Shown piece after piece: positions 15,001-20,724 of a stretch of 64,000 nt of DNA. Where the stretch lies: NCBI GenBank assembly GCA_002698785.1, contig PAAG01000004.1:1-64000 (forward strand), written 5' to 3'. The notes beneath the pieces are model-generated. The model was given only the letters and a program-made list of their open reading frames with translations. It did not search any database and was not told where the DNA came from. Each line of letters starts with the position of its first letter. Position 1 is the first letter of the stretch. This DNA comes from Verrucomicrobiales bacterium (GTDB taxonomy: Bacteria; Verrucomicrobiota; Verrucomicrobiia; Verrucomicrobiales; DEV007). The translations under genes were made by a program, and so were the position numbers.

Positions 15001-17923
15001 CGACATCGTTCTCCAATCGGGAGGTTCTGACAGCGCCTACACCCTGATCGGTCACGGGGGTGTCGGAAACGACGGCTTCCTCGACGGAAACATCGATATT
15101 ACCGCGGCTGGCGGTATTCAGCTAAACGGCGGAGGGACCGCAGCAGACGGTATTGAAGGCGACATGAACTTTTCCATGATAGGCCATTCTCTGGCAGGTG
15201 CGCGTGGCGGTTATGGTGGCTTTACCGAGCAGAACGGTCGCGTTGTTGTTGAGGCGGAGTATTTCGATGATTCCGATTCGTGGGTCATCCTGGAAGAAGG
15301 AACCTCCGCAACGGGCACGCCGTTTATTGGCTCCCGGAATGGTTACTTCATTCAACTTCCAGACGGTAGTGGATCGACTGGGCCTCTGACCGGTTCTGCG
15401 GTTACCTACACATTTGAAGTCACAACAGGCGGAACCTATCGACTCTACCCACGCTGGAGCGGTTACGATGGTGCGAGTGACTCCATCTTCTTTGATGTTG
15501 TGGAGGCTAAAGATGGCACTGGTGGAACAATTGCGGACTGGTATGAATTTGGTGCTCAGGGGAGTGCTAATTTCAATACTGCTGGCTGGGATACTGGCGG
15601 CGGTCCCGAAGAGAATGCTGCGAACGACTCTAACGTTCCTGCCGTGTTCGATCTCGCTCCGGGAACCTACACTTTCCGTGTGACTCCCAGGGAAGATGGT
15701 GCCGCATTTGATGCTTTTGTTCTGCAATTGGATAATCTGGGCACTCCTACAGGAAATGGACCAAACGTCTCATTCAGCCAGTTGAGTGGAATCGGCGGTG
15801 GTGACATCAACGTCACTGCCGGAGGGGACATCAGCCTGACTAGTGGTGTAAATAGCGACTCCTACGCTGCAATCGGTCACGGTGGATCGAATCATGATGG
15901 ATTCGCCGATGCTCTCTCATATGGGAGTATGGCGGATGGAGCGAATGTCACCGTGACTTCACAGACTGGTTCGGTAAATCTCGATGGCGGGCAACTGGCC
16001 GGAGATTCCGTTGACGCGGCTCGTCGTTACGCCGTTATCGGACATCATGGAGTCGATGCCGAGTTCAATGCCTACGGCAATGTCGAGGTAAATGCCGGTG
16101 GGGGAGACATCAACCTGACTGCCGGCACTGTGGCAGATAGTTTTGCTCACATCGGACACTCGAGTGGTGGTGGAATTAGTCGCCCCGATGTTACTCTCAG
16201 CGGCAATGTTCTTGTCACTGCAGCAGGTGCTGTGAATCTAAATGCAAGTGATGCAGAGCAGGGCCACGCGCACATTGGACACGGTGGCACGGGCATCACT
16301 GGTGAGAAGGCAGGGAATGTCGAAGTCACCGGGACGGAGTTCTCTCTAATCAGTGGGGCTGGCTCTTCCAGTTACACGCAGATTGGTCACGGCGGTGACG
16401 ACGCCGCAGGTGCAGCAAGCGGAGACGTTTCAGTCGAATCTACTCTTCCCGGCGGAGATCTAGCAATGGAGGCGGGAACTGGTTTGAATACATATTCCCA
16501 GGTCGGTCACGGCGGAGCAGAAGATAGCGATGGAGACAAGACGGGTAACGTTTATGTAGAAGTCGGAGACCTGACAATGTCCTCGTCTACAGGTGCTCGC
16601 TCGTTTACACAGATCGGTCACGGCGGAGATGGTTCTGGCGGAGCGAAATCCGGAACGGTTGAAGTAATCACAGAAACTGCCTCGCTTCAGGGCGGGGATG
16701 GAGTTCGCGCCGCTTCTCGAATTGGTCACGGTGGAAGTGGCGGCAACGGAGCTGTCGACGGAAGTATTACTTTCAGCGCCTCTCTTGGTGATATTTCGAT
16801 GATTGCTGGAGGCGGTCTTCACAGCGAAGCACAAGTCGGACACGGTGGTGTAGGCTACTCAGGAGCAGTTCAAGACAGTCAGATCGATGTGACTGCTCAA
16901 GGAGATCTTCTCATGGGAGGGGGCACAGGAATTCACGCAGCTTCTCACATTGGCCATGGCGGTTCTCTTTCTTCCGGATCGGAATTCAGTGGAGATATTA
17001 CGACAGTGATTGGAGGAGATATCTCAATTCTCGGAGGTGCTGCGACAGGTGCTTCCGGGCAGATTGGTCACGGAGGAGTTTCTGCTGATGCGGACATGAG
17101 TGGGAACATTTCCGTCGAAAGCGGTGGCGACATCGCCCTTCTCGCCATCAACGGAGACAACGGAGCCTATTCGAAAATCGGTCATGGCGACGATCTCCCA
17201 TCGACTCTCGCAGTTCTTGCCGGGGGAGGTGACCGTTCCGGGGATATCGAAGTGGCTGCTGCATCTGATATCGGTCTTGTCGACGCGATGATCGGACACG
17301 TGAACATGGCAAACATGAATGCTACGCCAGTGAGCGGAATTACCCAGGTCGGTGTCAGCCGCGATGATCCAACAGATCAGTCTGGTGGAGATTTGATTGC
17401 AGACAGTCGAAGCGAATTCGTTGGTATTGATGAATTGCGATTCTATCTCCCGAGAAGAGAAAACAACCGGATCGCTGCAGGAGCGAAGCTGAATGGAGTG
17501 GCCTATGGGGGAGCTCCCAGCGACCCGACCGAGACGCAGGGAGTCGATGAGTTTACGATCAACATCATTGGAGATCAGATCCTGTTCCCGAACGAGCATG
17601 AGAATACGTTTGGAACAGGCCCATCTCCTGCAACATCGGCAGGATTCGCGTTCTATTACGACACGATCGAGATTGCGGAGATCGTGGACGATGGAACGGA
17701 TGATGGAGTTGGTAATGGAGGAGCCGGAGCTGGTTCCGGTGGATTATTCGATCTCCTCGGTTTCCTGTTTATCGACGATAAGGCGCTCAGCGACTGGTTG
17801 CGTGATCAGGAAGAGGAATACAGTAGATATCACCCATTCTCGATCTACTACGAAGGCTTCTCGCAGTATGGTGTGAACGGTGAGTCCATCTTCCAAGTGA
17901 ACGATCAAGATCTCACTGAGTAG
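2..17923 (+). CDS. Giant repetitive exoprotein (large haemagglutinin / two-partner-secretion type), 5' end missing
   Basis: The frame is open from base 2, so the N terminus (signal peptide and any TPS secretion domain) lies outside the window; about 5,970 residues remain. The first ~200 residues are Gly/Asn/Ser-rich with motifs such as FLWADDSTVFQGHVGA, NGGFVEVSGK and GTLLLDP, typical of large haemagglutinin-like exoproteins that fold as right-handed beta-helices. From about 1177 to 17310 a unit of roughly 37-60 residues repeats, with core YAQIGHGG followed by a Gly/Asp-rich turn, SGDI-x-V and a hydrophobic strand ending in GG. I count about 108 cores. Three larger cysteine-bearing super-repeats and a carbohydrate-binding-like insert interrupt the array. 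The C terminus (about 17440-17923) is non-repetitive, acidic and has no recognisable outer-membrane barrel, so it is probably not an autotransporter. The likely role is a secreted or surface adhesin, matrix or predation-defence protein; the exact function is unknown. Confidence 0.85.
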   Translation, partial: APDYSSAARVLIEAAYAKVGGRVDVSGASGGEVAFSGSENVDVTGSVDATASNGVGGSVTIEAPEISLANGSIVDASGSDGGGSVRIGGGFQGKDASISNAETLTVADGAEIYANSTNSGDAGEVFLWADDSTVFQGHVGAEAQGTSGNGGFVEVSGKDELTFDGTVSTLAANGQTGTLLLDPTDLTISNGAASANNVNVGDLTTALGSNNVVVSTDPIGTDDGDISVNDNVTYTSSNALTLLAHGDINFNASVQNGGAGDVNAVAGWDGTTGFVAASPGGSETGTVDMMDFFSDSDSYGNAKTNGGFGSIILDNSSRRIVVGSRHGDTQMVGYGIDFFMGSNSSSRDLLIGYRDVNSDTGANAVTGNIHLEVHNEINLLNSDVGRTEYSKIGIGHGGTGSDTGPGPGDLSGNITVITGVDGKGTGNITLVNEGVSAGNGAERERVGIQIGHGGYRIHGNHSGTIIVDTTQGTVGDITFQGGDGKRDYAMIGHGGVDIGSSATGVSTTPLNMSGNIEVRAGGNVDFTAGAARGAAPSQSWRTSGDSFTQIGHGGRNSDGTHTGSILVEADGDIRFRSGDQERNFAMLGHGGQGTNGDHSGQIDVTSGGAIIFDARGLGGEPDTNDRDEAFVQLGHGGYGSRGDTSGTINVDAGGNIEFYGGNVSPGGISASRSYAQLGHGGYETDNPNNDVSSPGPNGEINVTGNGDLLFTAGNGDNSYVQLGHGGNSAKGLQDGDINVEVDGAITFTAGRRLGYAQLGHGGYDADGVKTGNIDVSAGSDITFLGGVGTTARDFRAHAQLGHGGYGTDGAHSGDIFVDSGGAILFKGGNLADNFVMLGHGGRSRSASNVSGFSGDIDVSAATGITFTAGTMLERTLANGFQDLSPYSNLPDDANITNGDDGIYADGRIFAMLGHGGYDGDASANNTYNPGVGHTGDIRVVTADGDITFNGGDAANLGSEGANEGRLHFALLGHGGVASLGDHTGAIEVEATLGNVVFNGGAQTKDGEVNRDTGVVTADKTDVYNFSKLGHGGVAAHWGNSTNAGGRLSAASAGGTLGLTDGISVTAGNGIDFNAGLGRRSYVQLGLGGHEVRGIQDGAIDHQGDITVVAGAGGVNFTGGVNTVEGTANPAIDNNDNHGKESFAQLGHGGYDSDGTFAGDISVTTTDGGVVRFSGGTRADNYVQMGHGGRSSRSGTPGTAAGNSGDITVNADGNVEFVAGTVFEPAPTNENGRIYAMMGHGGYDSDVFGDNNYIAGVGHNGDIIVNTTGSVNVIGGSTANGSLGGGNGREHFAMIGHGGILTGGDHAGAIQIDVDGDISVLAGDTEDNDSGHHNHAMIGHGGGGGANWGNTRSGNLSSNSVSGGTDGMRLDAGGSVTVSGGDRESFSMIGLGGRTFRGDHTGDVTIVAGAGGVSLSGGSDNLAFAHIGNGGYDSDTDNLIADSHNGSVSVTSVGDVIGMGGTGSNAYVQIGLGGLNSNGNFGTDGVSNVNVTSSGGNVQFIGGSGGSAYAHIGHGGKSSHGSREGNVTVEAGGGVTLTGGTSNANYAQIGHGGEDGDGSGTGDISVTANGGNIEISGGTADRVSAQIGHGGVFREDAGSDQSGDIHVNASGDLMLASGGVTQNWNYAKVGHGGLQVTGNQIGDICIEVGGGITLDSTSDTGNRDYTQIGHGGSASDGDMSGSIAVVAGSDIVLTGGNTDDNQFAQIGHGGHASDGALSGDIAVASTGGDISLNGGDRTSNYAMIGHGTGNNSSSGTRQGGVEIAADGTLTATNGGGDNVYVYHRTSSGLAANYLGGTGFQLIGGGGVTLPDSALGDLSTMINGNIGDGHVFVALSNDIDITLDSGDVSLNDSSNLVLATGGEINVLSSYQNAGDGDVTLIAGYSGNGTVASNAVFNAMACDVEIDGSLLVDFNNCDDFGLNGNGVTIGSSTQVAAVAVGSRAGTTTVAGDTVTIQASDSTVSASTQLGFLDDGSGDMTGDINVGAHTGVAVNAGTADDAFAMIGHGGGATVGTNIIDAAINITFCDPGDLTLTSSGVGAFTMVGHGGAGSANDANGNITISNANNISVLGGSNSGAYSQIGLGGMAGSGELDGNFDIDLSGDLLIRGGAGDDAYAQIGQGGRSHKNGTNDLVKSGDIDIDGFTNFTIQGGDGNRANAQLGHGGNDGDDGKIGDITLTGAGTGDLTLLGGQGGGIQSYALIGMGGFVSNNQKRGAITIDNVDDIFLTGGEANDNYAQIGNGGRSSSGGGGGVNDITLTTGGNLILQGGNANNTYVQVGLGGLLHQNGATINQDISVTTGGYISLSGSASAGGNNAYAQIGHGGLDSAGSNNTLERSGDITINAMGTDGSGNSILLSGGSASNSYAQIGLGGQDADSSYTGDIDVDAAGHIVLNAGEGDVAYAQVGHGGDNAFDGTQVLDDGDAENSGNITIDTTNGGNLVLQGGNVLGGGGTDSYAQVGHGGHASEGDSEGNIDINLAGGLSVLGGEDATNSNVEDRTYAQVGHGGESADGAHSGNITINSVDDVELVGGVGEVSYASIGHGGRNENVGGNTGDISVTTTSGGIRLSAGTGGAGWNVRSYSHIGHGGANSAGDHSGDITLSSADFVALEDGNHDLNYKLVGHGGDAASGNFTGAINVTAVNDIDLIGGINDVDFAQIGHGGSNSSGSFNADIAGSGALAGVNVTSTAGAITVNGGRINQSNNDGRRAYAQIGLGGYNSNSTLDADISVSAATGLDLEGGGRDHNYALIGNGGDLADGDKSGDIYVTTAAGNFVIQGGRSHELNAAQIGHGGFRATGNAAGSIEVDVQAGSLTLMNGGGDDALNSTATHQTPGYDSFSYAQIGHGGGETGVFLRDGEICVHARDGVTLDSNDTGDRAYTQIGHGGYDTGGDTTGDVTVVASNGAVSLEGGSNGMEGQYAQIGHGGVNASGALSGNVNVVAGDGDMTLNGGDADNSYAMIGHGDGAGTSTGTRQGGVHLFSSGTLSGSVGSGSGSGVNVFHQTNGGLAAADYLGGDGFQMVANGGVSLPDSALNGVGTMIGGNLGNGPVSAVFSNDVDVVIDGPDTFVSNSDNLQIVTGGDITFLSSYQNAGDGNITLVAGWDGVGGASTGSVSYTGMSFCEPVIEEGAASVDFNNCDTFGNGMGSITIGNNTQTAAVAVGTRQGLTTLAAYGLSINGSNTTGSAYSQLGFAADGSGDATGNIAINLEQGGLNVIAGSQASSYAQIGHGGSLGTESIVNADIDISFCEPGAVSILGGGTSSYAMVGNGGYDYDTNVSGNVSLTGSGDVAITAGSGTNSFAKVGNGGNNSTADKTGDINITTGDGSVLVTGGTSDNAVAVVGHGGRSAGGAERGNITVIANGADSDVSVQGGPGSQAMAQIGFGGTQSNGTKGNDAESITVEAGRDINVIGGGTNNALAQVGHGGLVTSGTFSGDISLTAGGDVNVVGGQTGGDDVYAQVGHGGATTSATTRGNITVNAGGNVLVRAGTNPTPGNSGADTPNYAQIGHGGHENRGNHGVATDKIEISAANLELIGGSGDQSYAQVGNGGYDAGGNFAGEICVHVDTGVILNSNAVTGARGYTQIGHGGYISGTAGSTYEGDIVVTSGSDGISLRGGDLADGQYAQIGHGGISTDGPMSGEIFVGAQDGGDLTITGGAANQSYAMVGHGDGAGVAGVEDSGTSGGTREGGIQYFVDGDMTVTNGSGTDSNAYLHHRTNEPGGLSGAGNYLGGEGYQVVVNGNTSAPANAFEGSGAMLAGSAGNGNIVFANNANVDLIFDGPDYMFDNDFDFIILTGGSIFMNQGYQNAGSGNVALVAGWDGTYDSPATLDVTDPCDPKILSASIDFNSCERYGNNNGTVYLGDATQTESLRVGSRQGTTTVAGYGLVMNASSGTANASTQLGFYGDGSGAFSGAIEVRVKEGGLTMNSGTTGAFTQIGHGGLDSDSDASTTDATISISFCEPGDININGGTGTNAYALIGHGGVQLDADQRLGDISIMGFDNLNVNGGSGTHTYAQIGHGGLNSRGNTGGDIWVQGTGAISLTGGTAQDAYTQIGHGGHDSNANHGQAGDRIVAIADQGINLIGGDTAGASYGAYAMIGQGGYDADGALTGDIYVNYDPDADMAAGGGDIVLFGSPKLTNEQNYGTNAQIGHGGRNQEGAKTGDIVIGAADSISLTGGQYRSYAQIGHGGNDSNGNNNNGTVTGSIEVNTTGLLDLQGGIGRESWVMIGHGGYNIGGDLGADGDIIDITADGGVSLTGGDDIQSFAQIGNGGYNSDGTMNMDVSIATGGDITMLGGTATDTYTHIGSGGTASDGAIVDSDIMIEAVGGIDLNTGSASVSNAYAQIGHGGYNTMTLSTSNSNILINQGMGTGTGAITLDADGVNAYAQIGHGGSRSDANVGSADRGGNIVIGNAASIALGSTDGGGTQTDAYTQIGHGGELAVGTFSGDISLNTAGAFTMSGNTGGDTYSQVGHGGDQSNGDTSGSISLVAGGKVTMTGGSTNGDSFVQIGHGGRLNNGNHGVDGDSISVTGDGVEISAGSANNTYALIGNGGTDADGTIFGDVNVTSTGGDVTLNAGTGGYVYAQIGSGGAIAGGATTGDVVVDAGSGNVNVNASSSANAYAQIGIGGINNDGTKNGTTTVSGNDISVVSGTGTQAYAQIGAGGGYDGSPSSGQITTATHVNATGDVLLDASSNAAQTYVQIGGGGLVGGGGVVGVPDSGTNISTVVSADGSLTMLGGGGSNTYAMIGNGGTGFDGTKSNAGVSVTASDITMTSGNSASAYTQIGSGGGISGGGNTSTGAIDGDVVVTTTTGGLTMTSASAGNSNTYSQIGLGGYGNEGGQSGDITVSIATGITLDATAGAGANSYVLIGNGGEASTGNKTGDITVSASDGSIRLLSGDGTNNYAQIGHGSVNTSSTQTGAISLMIDGGDLELNAGDGNFAQVGHGGMGDMGNLVTSTGDISVTFANPGDVLLNAGPSANSYAQIGHGGINVVGDRDGSISITDANDIVLQSGGSDSAYTLIGHGGVGNDGFLDGNIDITAAGGIQLNGGGTAADGIEGDMNFSMIGHSLAGARGGYGGFTEQNGRVVVEAEYFDDSDSWVILEEGTSATGTPFIGSRNGYFIQLPDGSGSTGPLTGSAVTYTFEVTTGGTYRLYPRWSGYDGASDSIFFDVVEAKDGTGGTIADWYEFGAQGSANFNTAGWDTGGGPEENAANDSNVPAVFDLAPGTYTFRVTPREDGAAFDAFVLQLDNLGTPTGNGPNVSFSQLSGIGGGDINVTAGGDISLTSGVNSDSYAAIGHGGSNHDGFADALSYGSMADGANVTVTSQTGSVNLDGGQLAGDSVDAARRYAVIGHHGVDAEFNAYGNVEVNAGGGDINLTAGTVADSFAHIGHSSGGGISRPDVTLSGNVLVTAAGAVNLNASDAEQGHAHIGHGGTGITGEKAGNVEVTGTEFSLISGAGSSSYTQIGHGGDDAAGAASGDVSVESTLPGGDLAMEAGTGLNTYSQVGHGGAEDSDGDKTGNVYVEVGDLTMSSSTGARSFTQIGHGGDGSGGAKSGTVEVITETASLQGGDGVRAASRIGHGGSGGNGAVDGSITFSASLGDISMIAGGGLHSEAQVGHGGVGYSGAVQDSQIDVTAQGDLLMGGGTGIHAASHIGHGGSLSSGSEFSGDITTVIGGDISILGGAATGASGQIGHGGVSADADMSGNISVESGGDIALLAINGDNGAYSKIGHGDDLPSTLAVLAGGGDRSGDIEVAAASDIGLVDAMIGHVNMANMNATPVSGITQVGVSRDDPTDQSGGDLIADSRSEFVGIDELRFYLPRRENNRIAAGAKLNGVAYGGAPSDPTETQGVDEFTINIIGDQILFPNEHENTFGTGPSPATSAGFAFYYDTIEIAEIVDDGTDDGVGNGGAGAGSGGLFDLLGFLFIDDKALSDWLRDQEEEYSRYHPFSIYYEGFSQYGVNGESIFQVNDQDLTE
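4922..6085 (+). repeat. Super-repeat copy 1 in giant exoprotein (four Cys)
   Basis: It starts at GDIC and passes through TQIGHGG, AMIGHG, a TRQGG block, YLGGTGFQ, SYQNAGDG, a Cys-Asp region, DFNNCD, GSRAGTTT and STQLGF, and ends at FCDPGD. The same ordered blocks recur in two later copies. The four cysteines fall at matching places in each copy. Confidence 0.85.
8558..9745 (+). repeat. Super-repeat copy 2 in giant exoprotein (four Cys)
   Basis: Same block order as copy 1: GEIC, TQIGHGG, AMIGHGDGAG, TRQGG, YLGGDGFQ, SYQNAGDG, FCEP, DFNNCD, GTRQGLTT, SQLGF, FCEPGA. It is shifted about 3.6 kb from copy 1. The copies differ by many substitutions and small indels, so the duplication is not recent. 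Confidence 0.85.
10658..11878 (+). repeat. Super-repeat copy 3 in giant exoprotein (four Cys)
   Basis: Same block order: GEIC, TQIGHGG, AMVGHGDGAG, TREGG, YLGGEGYQ, GYQNAGSG, PCDP, DFNSCE, GSRQGTTT, STQLGF, FCEPGD. It begins about 2.1 kb after copy 2. A cysteine-free relative of the central blocks sits near 700-1140 and a degenerate FANPGD block near 14878. Confidence 0.85.
15235..15745 (+). other. Carbohydrate-binding-like domain inserted in the repeat array
   Basis: About 170 residues inside the giant exoprotein break the IGHGG periodicity. The segment starts with VVVEAEYF and contains GGTYRLYPRWSGYDGASDS, aromatic residues, and a closing LAPGTYTFRVTPREDGAAFD-type block. This EAE...YRLY.R.....D...F layout resembles CBM6/CBM35-type beta-sandwich modules. 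It is followed by a return to the GGDI/IGHGG repeat. Sugar binding is an inference from the fold-like pattern. Confidence 0.5.
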
Positions 17924-17940
17924 TGATTCGTATTCCGTGA

Positions 17941-17980
17941 GCGGGCTTTTTTCCTCAAATCGAAGGAAAATCGCCCGTTT
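17941..17980 (+). terminator. Probable terminator of the giant exoprotein gene
   Basis: An imperfect hairpin begins 18 bases after the stop: CGGGC (17942-17946) pairs with GCCCG (17973-17977), and TTTTCCT pairs with AGGAAAA inside. A second perfect stem, GTTTCGAC with GTCGAAAC (17977-18003), follows. The T-tract is short, so efficiency is uncertain. Confidence 0.5.
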
Positions 17981-18083
17981 CGACCACTTCGATTCGTCGA
18001 AACACTTCTTGATTCCGATGCTCTCGTGCTGCTAATGTCCTGAGTTTCTTACGGAAACCTAAGAGTTCTCCCGATTTACTGAA

Positions 18084-20600
18084 GTGAGCACAGTGCGGAC
18101 AAAAGAAGTGGCAAAAGCAGTTTTCCCAGCCACCTGGGGATTGCTCGTGGCTTTCTTATGCCAAATGCCTGACATCGCTTCTGCAGATGGAAATGAGATT
18201 CCTGGCGGGGTAGCCGGGATGGCTGCCTCAGAAGTCCAGGCCCGCCAGAAGAGAGTCGAGGCAGCTCAAACTCTTTTTGCAGCTGGAACAAGAGCGAGTG
18301 CTGATAAGTCCTACGGAGAGGCGATGGACAACTTCAAAGCAGCGTTCGAAACCGTTCCTGACGTCCCCCTTCTGGAGTCCCAGCGGTTGGCATTTTTTAA
18401 GCGATACCAGTCCTCAGCTTACCGGTTCGCGAACCAACTGATGGAAGAGGCTCGCTGGGCGGAAGCAGAGCAAACCCTCAGTGACGTGCTTATGCTGGCG
18501 CAACAGGGGGGGATTCCCGTAGCCGTAATTGATGCCGACATTCGCAAGACTCTTGGGGAGTTGAAAAGCCACGACGATCGCTTCAACCAGGCGCTTACTC
18601 CACGACATCTTCGTGATGTGGAAACAGTTCAGAGCAAACTGATCATCGCGAAGGGATATTTGGAATTGGGGGACTACGACCGTGCTGAGCGGGCCTATAG
18701 CCAAGCACTGAACGTCGACCCTTACAACGAGGCTGCGAGACGTGGTCTGGAAGAAGTTGAGCGGTATAGGATGGATTATTTCGACGTCGCCTACGATCAT
18801 AACCGCGCGAAGCGATTGGCAGAAGTCAGGGCGGCCTGGGAGTCTCCTGTGCCTCCGGTATATGTTGATGACACGGAGATTGGAGAGGTAGGCGAAGTCG
18901 CCGGCGGATCCAAAGTGGTGCTGGAGCGAAAGCTGAAAGATATCATTATTCCGAGCTTGGAGTTCAGCAACGCACGCCTCGTGGACGTAGTAGAGTTTCT
19001 GGTTCAGAAGTCCCAGGAACTGGATGCGCTGGAGCCGAATCCGACGAAGAAAGGGGTTAATATCGTCATCGATTCTTCTGGTTCTTCTACTGGAGAGGAT
19101 CTCTCTCAGAAGACGCTGACCGTTCGGCTGACCGGTGTGCCATTGGAGGTAGCTTTGAAATACGTCGCTCAACAGGTGGGAATGAAATACCGCGTAGATC
19201 AGTTTGCGGTTATGGTCGTTCCGGCGTCGGTAGCGGACGATGTGGGATTGGTGACAGAGACTTTCGAAGTGCCTCCAGGCTTTCTGAATCCCGAAGGTGC
19301 GAGTTCTGGCGGAGGCGGAGCCGTTGCTGATCCTTTTGCTACGACCACTGAGCCGACAGTGCAGTTGGTGAAGCGTATCGATGCCCAGACATTCCTCACG
19401 AACAACGGCGTAGCGTTTCCCGATGACGGTTACGCAAAATTTGTTTCTTCCACCAGTCGCCTTGTCGTCCGGACGACTCCGCAGCAGATGGAGACGGTAA
19501 GGAATCTCGTCCAGTCAGCAAAGGAGAGCGGAGACAAGATGGCGAAGATCTCCGTTCGGATGATTTCGGTGAAGGATATTCTCCTTCATCAACTGGGAAT
19601 GGATTTCCTGTTGGGACCTTCCAATCTGGGATCGACGCCGCGTGTCTTTGCATCTGGTGGAACCGATGGGAATGCCGCTATCGGAGTAAATCCCAACGAC
19701 TTTCCGTTCACACTTCCTTCAGGGGTTGCAGCTGGTATGAGTCCCGTCACAAGTGGATTGCGAATGGGAGATCTTTCGACAAGCCAGACTATCGCAGATG
19801 TGATCAATCGTGATAATCCGACCGCAGGTGGAACCTCCAGGGCACCCGGAACGTTTGCTGTCTCCGGGGTATTCACAGACCCACAGTTCCAAATGGTTTT
19901 GCGCACGCTCAGCCAGCAGAAGGGCGTCGACAATATGTGCAATATTCACGTCACGGTGAAACCGGGACAAAGAGCCCGCATCGAACAGATTCGTGAATTC
20001 ATTTATCCGACAGAATACGATCCCCCGGAGATCCCGAACGACGTAGGGCGAATTCCACTGGGAAATAACGTGAACCTCATCGGTGAGTCGACGGGGCTTT
20101 TCCCGGCTACTCCAGCTACTCCGACTGCTTTCGAGACGCGGAACCTTGGTAAAGTAATTGAGGTAGAGCCGACCGTTTCGGAAGACAACAAGACGGTGAA
20201 CATGAATATCACCGCGGACTTCAGTGAGTTCGTCGGCTTCATCAATTACGGGACGCCGATTCGGAATATCACTTTCAGGCTTGCTGACGGTTCTCCTTCC
20301 ATTGTGACACAGAACAGAATCTTAATGCCTGTTTTCGATGCAACCAAAGAGACGACAAACGTTTCTGTCTGGGATGGGCAGACTGTCGCGATTGGCGGAT
20401 TGCATGAAGAAACGATCACCGATGGAGAAGACAAAGTTCCTTATCTTGGTGATCTTCCTGTGCTCGGAAGAGCATTTCGCTCTTCTGTTGAGAACAGGAC
20501 GAAGAGAGCAATGATCATTTTCGTATCGGTCCGCTTAATCGATCCAGGCGGAAATCCAATTAATCCCACACTTCAGGACGTGGAGATAGCGAGCCAGTGA
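18084..20600 (+). CDS. Secretin-family protein with N-terminal TPR-like region
   Basis: This 838-residue exported protein starts at GTG and has a hydrophobic signal segment at about residues 11-33. Residues ~55-225 are helical and TPR-like (GYLELGDYDRAERAYSQAL). Residues ~280-380 resemble the STN/N0-N1 modules of secretins (SLEFSNARLVDVVEFLVQKS, VPLEVALKYVAQQVG). The C-terminal ~250 residues form a secretin domain ending in VPYLGDLPVLGRAFR near residue 785 and a TKRAMIIFVSVRLI strand, the type II/III secretion signature. It is similar in plan to the stand-alone secretin-like proteins of Akkermansia (Amuc_1098 type). No other secretion or pilus genes are adjacent. It lies 160 bases after the giant exoprotein gene on the same strand, so a role in assembling or exporting surface material is possible but unproven. 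Confidence 0.85.
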   Translation: MSTVRTKEVAKAVFPATWGLLVAFLCQMPDIASADGNEIPGGVAGMAASEVQARQKRVEAAQTLFAAGTRASADKSYGEAMDNFKAAFETVPDVPLLESQRLAFFKRYQSSAYRFANQLMEEARWAEAEQTLSDVLMLAQQGGIPVAVIDADIRKTLGELKSHDDRFNQALTPRHLRDVETVQSKLIIAKGYLELGDYDRAERAYSQALNVDPYNEAARRGLEEVERYRMDYFDVAYDHNRAKRLAEVRAAWESPVPPVYVDDTEIGEVGEVAGGSKVVLERKLKDIIIPSLEFSNARLVDVVEFLVQKSQELDALEPNPTKKGVNIVIDSSGSSTGEDLSQKTLTVRLTGVPLEVALKYVAQQVGMKYRVDQFAVMVVPASVADDVGLVTETFEVPPGFLNPEGASSGGGGAVADPFATTTEPTVQLVKRIDAQTFLTNNGVAFPDDGYAKFVSSTSRLVVRTTPQQMETVRNLVQSAKESGDKMAKISVRMISVKDILLHQLGMDFLLGPSNLGSTPRVFASGGTDGNAAIGVNPNDFPFTLPSGVAAGMSPVTSGLRMGDLSTSQTIADVINRDNPTAGGTSRAPGTFAVSGVFTDPQFQMVLRTLSQQKGVDNMCNIHVTVKPGQRARIEQIREFIYPTEYDPPEIPNDVGRIPLGNNVNLIGESTGLFPATPATPTAFETRNLGKVIEVEPTVSEDNKTVNMNITADFSEFVGFINYGTPIRNITFRLADGSPSIVTQNRILMPVFDATKETTNVSVWDGQTVAIGGLHEETITDGEDKVPYLGDLPVLGRAFRSSVENRTKRAMIIFVSVRLIDPGGNPINPTLQDVEIASQ

Positions 20601-20724
20601 AGCGATAAATCCAGCTTTCACACAGGAAAGTGCATGAAAAGCACGCCAATTCGTGAGACATTTTCTTTGCAATCCAGTTTGCCACTGATTTACTCCCCAA
20701 AACCCCCAGTCTAGCCATAATTAA

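Larger units (their letters stand above)
1150..17310 (+). repeat. IGHGG repeat array within the giant exoprotein gene
   Basis: The protein core is [AVTS]-[QMKLH]-[IVLM]-G-H-G-G, most often AQIGHGG. His is sometimes replaced by Asn, Leu, Gln, Ser or Met, and the following residues are often YDSDG. Units are usually 110-180 bases apart. At DNA level the core often reads CAGATCGGTCACGGTGG, but synonymous changes (ATT, GGC, CAT, GGA) are scattered through the array, so the repeats are old and held by protein-level selection rather than freshly amplified. The late cores (after about 13700) are more degenerate, with GSGG, GIGG, GAGG and GGGG variants, before canonical GHGG returns near 14800. Confidence 0.9.

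Noticed and set aside
1150-17310. Repeat array considered as CRISPR or tandem satellite
   Set aside because: Units vary in length and sequence, keep one reading frame and differ mainly at synonymous or tolerated positions, so it is a protein-coding repeat.
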